Part shown: piece by piece, positions 24,537 through 64,000 of the stretch
How the letters are laid out: every line of letters begins with the position of its first letter
How positions within the stretch are numbered: position 1 is the first letter of the stretch
DNA from: Schistocephalus solidus
Taxonomy: Eukaryota > Platyhelminthes > Cestoda > Diphyllobothriidea > Diphyllobothriidae
DNA length: 64,000 nucleotides
Assembly: GCA_017591395.1 (NCBI GenBank)
Contig: WEDG01002568.1
Span: 558,001 to 622,000 of the forward strand
Reading direction: 5' to 3'
Notes under the pieces: generated by a model
What the model was told of the DNA's origin: nothing
The model's database searches: none
Seen by the model: only the letters and a program-made list of their open reading frames with translations
Translations under genes and position numbers: made by a program

Positions 24537-24895
24537 AGTGGCTGCCCACACCTACGAAACGGGTCACGGCCACGGTCACGGTCACGGTCGCAGCCACGAA
24601 GATCATCGCCCACGCCAGATGCAAGACAAGCCGAGAATTGATTGAAGTCTGGGTCTCCGATGAGAACTCTGTCAATCGATTTATCGATCTGGTGCCGGCA
24701 TATATAGCCCTGCGTAGTCACCACCGAACTGGCGCCAATGGTGTCTGATTGGTCCCTGCCCCCCCCTATAAATGTTACTCGTTGATGTTGCTTTTTATCT
24801 CCGACGATGGACTCCAGTAAGTGTTCGAAAGCTGAGACGAATAAAGCCATGATTCCGGTGAACAAACAACCATTTTCTTCTTCACTTATACACAC
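24537..24895 (+). mobile_element. Penelope-like GIY-YIG end, right arm of palindrome
   Basis: The plus strand repeats the left arm in inverted form: the ctgcccacacctacgaaacg block, ATKIIAHARCKTSRELIE, ENSVNRFIDL, then gtctgattggtccctgcccc and tccgacgatggactccagta. Identity with the left arm is high by eye over about 340 bp. This arm has a short expansion, cacggtcacggtcacggtcg (24570-24590), that the left arm lacks. It is followed by repeat B. Confidence 0.65.
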
Positions 24896-24899
24896 GCCT

Positions 24900-25260
24900 G
24901 GAATGCGGACATTTGCCTCCATTCGTATAAGTAATTGGACAGATAAGATGATATATGAATGAGTGTTTCTTGGTCTGCAATAAAACTCATAATTAGAAAC
25001 GTTTTTACAACTGAAAAATATACGTTCGTAAGTATAACGTTTTAAGAAGACGTAATTGCTACTAACTGAGTACAAGAAAGAATAGTTTGATGTGGATTTT
25101 CTATAAAATATGTAAAAATGTATAAGAGCATCAAAAGTCAATGAGAAAGCTTCATACTAAATGCGTAGTCATTAATTAAAGGGTTTAATTTCGCAGGCAG
25201 TAATGGAGAAGCTCGTTTAAATCCAGCGGCCTGCATAGTAATTAATATTACTAGTCTGTT
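24900..25260 (+). repeat. Dispersed repeat B copy
   Basis: Blocks agataagatgatatatgaat, ttctataaaatatgtaaaaa, gcatcaaaagtcaatgagaa and ggagaagctcgtttaaatcc match 55080-55400 in the same order. In both places it lies just 3' of a Penelope-type end or the 410-bp unit. Confidence 0.5.
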
Positions 25261-26565
25261 TGAGTAGTGTTTTCGAATCAAAACGTATTTCAGAATTATA
25301 GTTGTAATTTCAGGAGATAGCGAATGTGAAAGAATAAGAGGAACTGGGAGAAGGGGAGGACGATTTCTGAGTCTACCATGATATTATCCCGACTTTTTGA
25401 AGTTGCATTTTCTGTCAGAATCCGTCTCGACCTCACATCACCGCCGGTAAACGAGACATACAGATATAGCGTCATAGTTGGCCAAAAACGCATCTCAACC
25501 TGTTTGAGTGGTGCATTTATAATATGTGAAATATATGCTTGTCGATTTTCAAATCTCAATTCACCTGAAAGTTTATGTCTTTGAGAAACAGTTGCATTTA
25601 CTTTTCGGGGTAGAGTGTTCAGTAACATACAAATGAAGGTTTTTTTTAAAATAATTACAATTTCAATTAATTTCCAAAGTCTAATTTTTCTGTTACTTTC
25701 TAATTCCACTGTCCAAAAAACGAGCATCACATGCAGTGAGCTTGCAAATTCCACATTATTCTGACTTCAGAGCCCGAATGCCCTGTTTGGTTTTCATAGT
25801 TTAAATACGAAACTGCTATTTGCGCAAACTTAGGTCTAGTAAAACAAGTTCACTTATCTAACAATGTCAAGGGGACATCAATTGGATATTTAGGGTTCCA
25901 TAGCCAACTGAACAACAAACCTTGTCCCCTGTTCGATCACTTTGTTTCGTTTCAACATTATTTTAATTAATATGCGTATGCCTTATTAAATTCCTTCATT
26001 AAGTACATAGCCCATTGTGCTACATATACGCGCATGTGTCTGCAAATGTTATTATTTTTAATGCTGCGCACCACTACCGGATCCTTTAATGCCTACCTTC
26101 GATCTGACGACTTATTTATTTATCACACTCTGATTTCGTTATAAGACAGGAGTGCCAGTGAAGCTTAAGTATTTATTCTGTTATCACAGTTCACTTGTTT
26201 ATCGGTGGCCAATTCACAAGTCCCTTTTAGATTTAGGTTTTGGTTAATTGCACGACCAGTTTTGAATGGATAGTTTTTCCAAGGGGCTTTATGGGAGGAG
26301 CAATACGCATATGGTTATTTTTTGGCGAGTTGAGCCTAGCATTTACTTCAGCCTCACTCCTCAGATACCTATCAATTTCCTCTGACCAAACCCCTCCAAG
26401 ATATTTGGAGGTAAACTTGAGAGCGGTGGATGACTTAGCTGATTCTGCGTTTACTTCAGTTCTTACAACTTTCAAAAAATACCGTCTTTAAGTATTTATA
26501 TATTTTCACGCACTTCCTCCCTTTAGTGTCAAATTAACTCCGCTCTCGGCAATGCTAAAAGCTCT
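25261..26565. other. Expected 3' end of cholinesterase-like gene, not resolved
   Basis: The gene reads leftward and exon 9 ends in phase 2 with a good donor at 26568, so at least one more exon must lie at a lower coordinate. I found no acceptor followed by a GN-P-type continuation or a W-P-Y-type C-terminus here. Two minus frames (25754-25296 and 26475-26233) have no clear match. The last exon may be short, further left or diverged. Confidence 0.35.
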
Positions 26566-26568
26566 TAC

Positions 26569-61112
<34,544 letters not shown>

Positions 61113-61352
61113 TCCTTTAACTGCCGCCGCGTTGTCTACTAGGAGCCAATCCCTGCCAGCATCTTTTAGCCTAGCATCAGCGCGACTAAATTTGTCAAAA
61201 TGTTTTTGCAATTCGCTTTAACTATGAAAAAAAATAATAACTCTAAATTTTGACTTAGTTATCATTCATAATGTAATATACAACTGTAAACACAATTAAA
61301 TTCTGTTTTGTTTTAGTCGTTAAACCATTCTGTGGCACAGTTAAAACTGAAG
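61113..61352. promoter_or_regulatory. Short divergent intergenic region
   Basis: Separates the start codon of the cholinesterase-like gene (minus) from the proposed eIF3i start (plus) by 240 bp. Very AT-rich at 61220-61310. No canonical TATA pair could be assigned. A good acceptor (tctgttttgttttag, ending 61316) lies 37 bases before the eIF3i ATG; it could serve an upstream cis intron or spliced-leader addition. Confidence 0.4.
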
Positions 61353-61355
61353 ATG
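61353..61355 (+). CDS. EIF3I: eIF3i proposed exon 1 (start codon only)
   Basis: Exon 2 opens in frame with RPICLRGHE, which corresponds to KPILLQGHE in human eIF3i right after Met1, so only a Met is missing. The sequence aagATG/GTACGT at 61350 gives exactly a start codon followed by a strong donor in phase 0. This assignment is inference; a transcript would settle it. Confidence 0.45.
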
Positions 61356-61745
61356 GTACGTTGTCACGCGTTTTAGATTCTGCGGTAAATAAAAACGATA
61401 GTTTCATCTACGCATGGATGCCATCCAGAATTGAAATTAAACTTATTTACCAAATAATTTGGTGATATCCTGTGTTCCAATGTTTTGATCAGTGCCATAT
61501 TTTCAGGCGAGTTATCTGTCGGCACGTGGTAATATTAGGTAAACTTCGAGTATAAATTAAATTCTTTGGGTACTTTTGTAGTTTTCTGAAGCTTCTTTTA
61601 TGTTTTTAGTTCATACCGCATCAAGCTTATTTGCTTGAACGTGTGATCAGTAGGAAATGATTTCATTTCCTTCAAAGCTCTTCTATAATTCACACTTAAT
61701 ATTTACTTGGGGCCCTCGTGATCTCCCGTTTGCTGCCCATTTTAG

Positions 61746-61992
61746 AGGCCAATTTGCCTTCGTGGCCATGAACGCGCCATGACGCGTGTTCTTTTTAACA
61801 AGGAAGGTGACCTGGTGTTTACGGCTGCAAAGAACGCCTCACCAAACGTCTGGTTCAGTCAGAACGGCGAACGCTTGGGCACTTTTGAGGGTCATCAGGG
61901 TGTCGTCTGGTGCATTGATGTTGATTACACCTCTTCTCACCTTATTTCCGGTTCTGGTGACTCTACCCTTAAGCTATGGGATGTCTCTTGTG
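61746..61992 (+). CDS. EIF3I: eIF3i exon 2 (WD repeats 1-2)
   Basis: eIF3i is a seven-bladed WD40 subunit of translation initiation factor 3 that works in the cytosol with eIF3b and eIF3g. Acceptor ccattttag; 247 bp, phase 0 in and 1 out. Encodes [73 protein letters not shown]. This follows the human order GHERS-x-T, GDLLFT-x-AK, NGERLGTYxGHTG, VWC, TGSADNS, LWD closely. Confidence 0.9.
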
Positions 61993-62026
61993 GTTTGAAC
62001 ATCCTTCCTTTCTTACTTTTTTGCAG

Positions 62027-62172
62027 GAAAGGTGTTAAACTCTTTGCCCACCACAACACCCGTTAGAGCCTGTGGTTTCTCCTACTCTGGAAACCTTGTC
62101 TTTTTAGCCACGGATGATGTGATGAAAACCCCATGTCAGGTCATGCTTCTTGATACTCGTGTTCCCAGTCAT
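62027..62172 (+). CDS. EIF3I: eIF3i exon 3
   Basis: Preceded by a 34-bp intron (61993-62026, gtttga to ttttttgcag); 146 bp, phase 1 in and 0 out. Encodes [46 protein letters not shown]. It corresponds to GKQLALLKTNSAVRTCGFDF, GGNIIMFSTD, SFFDLRDPS of the human protein. The donor is GTACGT. Confidence 0.85.
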
Positions 62173-62211
62173 GTACGTATAATTATATTGTACGCTTATC
62201 AACTCATCTAG

Positions 62212-62460
62212 ATGGCTGGCAAAGACTCCGTAATGAATACTCGAGGTTGTTCCGTGTCAACTAAAATAACAGCAGCTATATGGGGAGATCTTGAGGATTC
62301 AATAATAGTTGGTTGTGAATCGGGTGAGATCAACATGCTTGACAGTCGGACCGGAGACACAATCAAGAGCGTAAAAGCACATGGGGAACAAATTACTGAT
62401 CTGCAAGCTCACCCAGATGGCACTATGTTCATAAGTGCCTCCAAGGATCATACAGCACAG
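62212..62460 (+). CDS. EIF3I: eIF3i exon 4
   Basis: Preceded by a 39-bp intron (62173-62211); 249 bp, phase 0 both sides. Encodes STKITAAIWGDLEDSIIVG, CESGEINMLDSRTGD, VKAHGEQITDLQ, DGTMFISASKDHTAQ. It matches KITSAVWGPLGECIIAG, HESGELN, SGE, VKEHSRQINDIQ, MTMFVTASKDNTA of human eIF3i. Donor GTAATC. Confidence 0.9.
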
Positions 62461-62729
62461 GTAATCTCTCAACCTTTATTTAGCCCTCTTGGTAGTACTT
62501 GTTTGTATCATTTTTTAACCCAGATACTCGTGGTATACTTCAGTTTGGCCTGCTTCTGCGCTGCCTGCTATGTATTTAAATGAGCGTAGTGGTTTTCACT
62601 ACTTGTTCGCATCGTTTGTCCTGAATTTATCGAGTCGAACATCTTGACTTACTCCTGTGTCCTCTGTTTTCTTACTTTCTTTCACTACCGAAAATCAACC
62701 TTCCTTATATATTTACGTTTTTCTTCCAG

Positions 62730-62819
62730 CTGCACAGTACCTATGAATTGGACACCATAAAAACTTACCAGTCAGAACGACCTGTTAACTCAGCAGCGAT
62801 CTCTCCGAACAGAAATCAC
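62730..62819 (+). CDS. EIF3I: eIF3i exon 5 (last seen)
   Basis: Acceptor gtttttcttccag, donor GTGCGT, 90 bp, phase 0 both sides. Encodes LHSTYELDTIKTYQSERPVN and SAAISPNRNH, matching TLEHQKTFRTERPVNSAALSPNYDH. By comparison with the 325-residue human protein, about 80 residues remain (VVLGGGQEA onward, the last two WD repeats). I do not find them before 64000, so the gene probably runs off the window. Confidence 0.9.
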
Positions 62820-63650
62820 GTGCGTTTTCTTTATTCCCCTTCAGATTTTGTATTGCATGATGCATTCACTATTAGTTTATTTTAATTTAACATCTGTTTC
62901 ACTAATGCAGTCCAAAAATCGATTCTTTTCCCAATTTTTAGTAGCGCGCTTTTAAGGAATTTGACTAGGTACTGCCTTTTTGACTTTGTCCATCCCATTA
63001 TCCCACTTGATTTGTATTAAAACTTTGCCGTAGATAGTTTTTGACACTCTTAATAAGACGTGGAGTTCAATACTATTCAATTTCAGCTATCATAGGGCCT
63101 TGAGGATGGTGGATGACCCAGCTTACTTGGCTCCTGGGAACACATAAGGGAGAGTGGTAGGCCTGGAAGCGTAAGAACATAATTTGATGTTAGAATTAGG
63201 TAGTAGGTCCATAGTTGTGAAATTACAATGTTTCCATGTTCGAGTAAGACGCGCCTGGTTATCCAGTACGTCATGAAATAATAGGAGTTAGCTACATGCA
63301 TAGAGTAAAACTTTGTTTATATTACTGCACGCGTCAGAATTACATGCCTCTCGTCTTTGTTCTTCTGTTATCTTCTATGCTGTTTCGAATAAGACCGCTG
63401 CGACCACATTGTGAGAATGTCTCATGTCATCTAAAAATATGGCTGAGGTGGTTTGGCACATTTCTCGTCGCCCGTCTCATGAGCTCGGTGTTTCGACCCC
63501 TATCCGATGGCATCGACCATTTGAAGGTGTTTCGGAGGGGGGTAGGGGGTAGACTTAAACTTTGGCCTCATACAGTCCAGGAAAACATGAAGGTGGTTCT
63601 TGAACCGTCGATATCTGCTGTCATTTGCTGGATGAAAGAATTGGTCGAGC
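62820..63650. other. Probable eIF3i intron, nothing recognised
   Basis: No acceptor followed by a VVLGGG-like reading was found. A 151-codon plus frame (63296-63751) has no known domain. Confidence 0.45.
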
Positions 63651-63654
63651 TTTT

Positions 63655-63930
63655 TAGGTCTGCTGCCGCAGATCGTCACGCTTGGAGAGGTACGATTCCT
63701 GACATCGTTGAAGCCGGTCGGATCAGGCATCGTCACCACCGTAGACGGTAAAAGCACGTTCTTCGATGTTGCGTTCTGTATTCAGTCACTGCTGCTTATA
63801 AAATCGGTGTGGCTCTTATAAAAGAAGTCAATAACGGTGATGCTGCGGATTAGACTTCCTTATGCGTGACCATCTGCGGCAAAGGACCCGAAGAGCTCGA
63901 TCCATTCTCTTTCAGCGACGGAGACCGGAT
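63655..63930. repeat. Inverted repeat pair, unknown element
   Basis: The minus strand at about 63710-63640 (gcgtgacgatctgcggcagc, then aaaaagctcgaccaattctt) resembles the plus strand at 63862-63920 (gcgtgaccatctgcggcaaa, gaagagctcgatccattctc). Translations share VTICG-x-x-P-x-x-LD in both directions. The arms are about 60 bp and roughly 70 percent alike by eye, with about 150 bp between them. No transposase is seen. Confidence 0.4.
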
Positions 63931-64000
63931 GCCACCTCCGTATCTTGATGCGCTCGATGAAAAACGTGTCCAAACCATCACAGTAGTCTTTCTTAGATAG

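Noticed and set aside
24131..24748. Host gene suggested by paired open frames on both strands
   Set aside because: The frames mirror each other because the region is a palindrome of Penelope ends.

Overview
This is eukaryotic, intron-rich and very repeat-rich DNA. It most likely comes from a tapeworm of the Diphyllobothriidea (Spirometra or Dibothriocephalus type). That placement is inference: the degenerate LINE fragments (endonuclease, RT tail, C2H2-finger tail), the GIY-YIG Penelope-like elements, the tRNA-derived SINEs and the 34-39 bp introns next to kilobase introns all resemble what I know of cestode genomes. No prokaryotic gene organisation, rRNA, functional tRNA or CRISPR is visible.

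Only two host genes can be supported. (1) A cholinesterase/neuroligin-family gene lies on the minus strand. Nine exons (61112 down to 26569) join with perfectly compatible phases into about 606 residues with a signal peptide; the C-terminal end was not found. The fold markers are intact. However, the nucleophilic Ser is Gly, the catalytic His is Gln and one oxyanion-hole Gly is Asn, while the acidic residue and the choline-binding Trp remain. I read it as a non-hydrolytic cholinesterase-like surface or secreted protein. (2) The gene for translation initiation factor eIF3 subunit I (WD40) lies on the plus strand from about 61.3 kb. It is seen up to about residue 245 (62819) and probably continues beyond the window. 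The two genes are divergent, with start codons possibly only 240 bp apart.

Region by region. 1-26.5 kb is intergenic. It holds TAG/TAA microsatellites (3.05-3.47 and 7.55-9.45 kb), SINE copies, an internally deleted LINE with 5' tandem units (11.2-13.6 kb), and a 1-kb palindrome built from two GIY-YIG-type Penelope ends (23.9-24.9 kb). 26.5-61.1 kb is the cholinesterase-like gene. Its introns carry a 590-bp GGA array that abuts an exon, a CR1-like LINE end, a LINE tail with zinc fingers, two Penelope-like RT fragments, a 1-kb TAG array that fills intron 2, and a mariner copy with a Penelope end nested in it. The 18.9-kb first intron also holds a GC-rich patch (47.5-48.2 kb). 61.3-62.8 kb is eIF3i, and 62.8-64 kb is probably its next intron.

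Most open reading frames in the window are chance frames or microsatellite translations and are left out. Long stretches for which I see nothing are listed as such.
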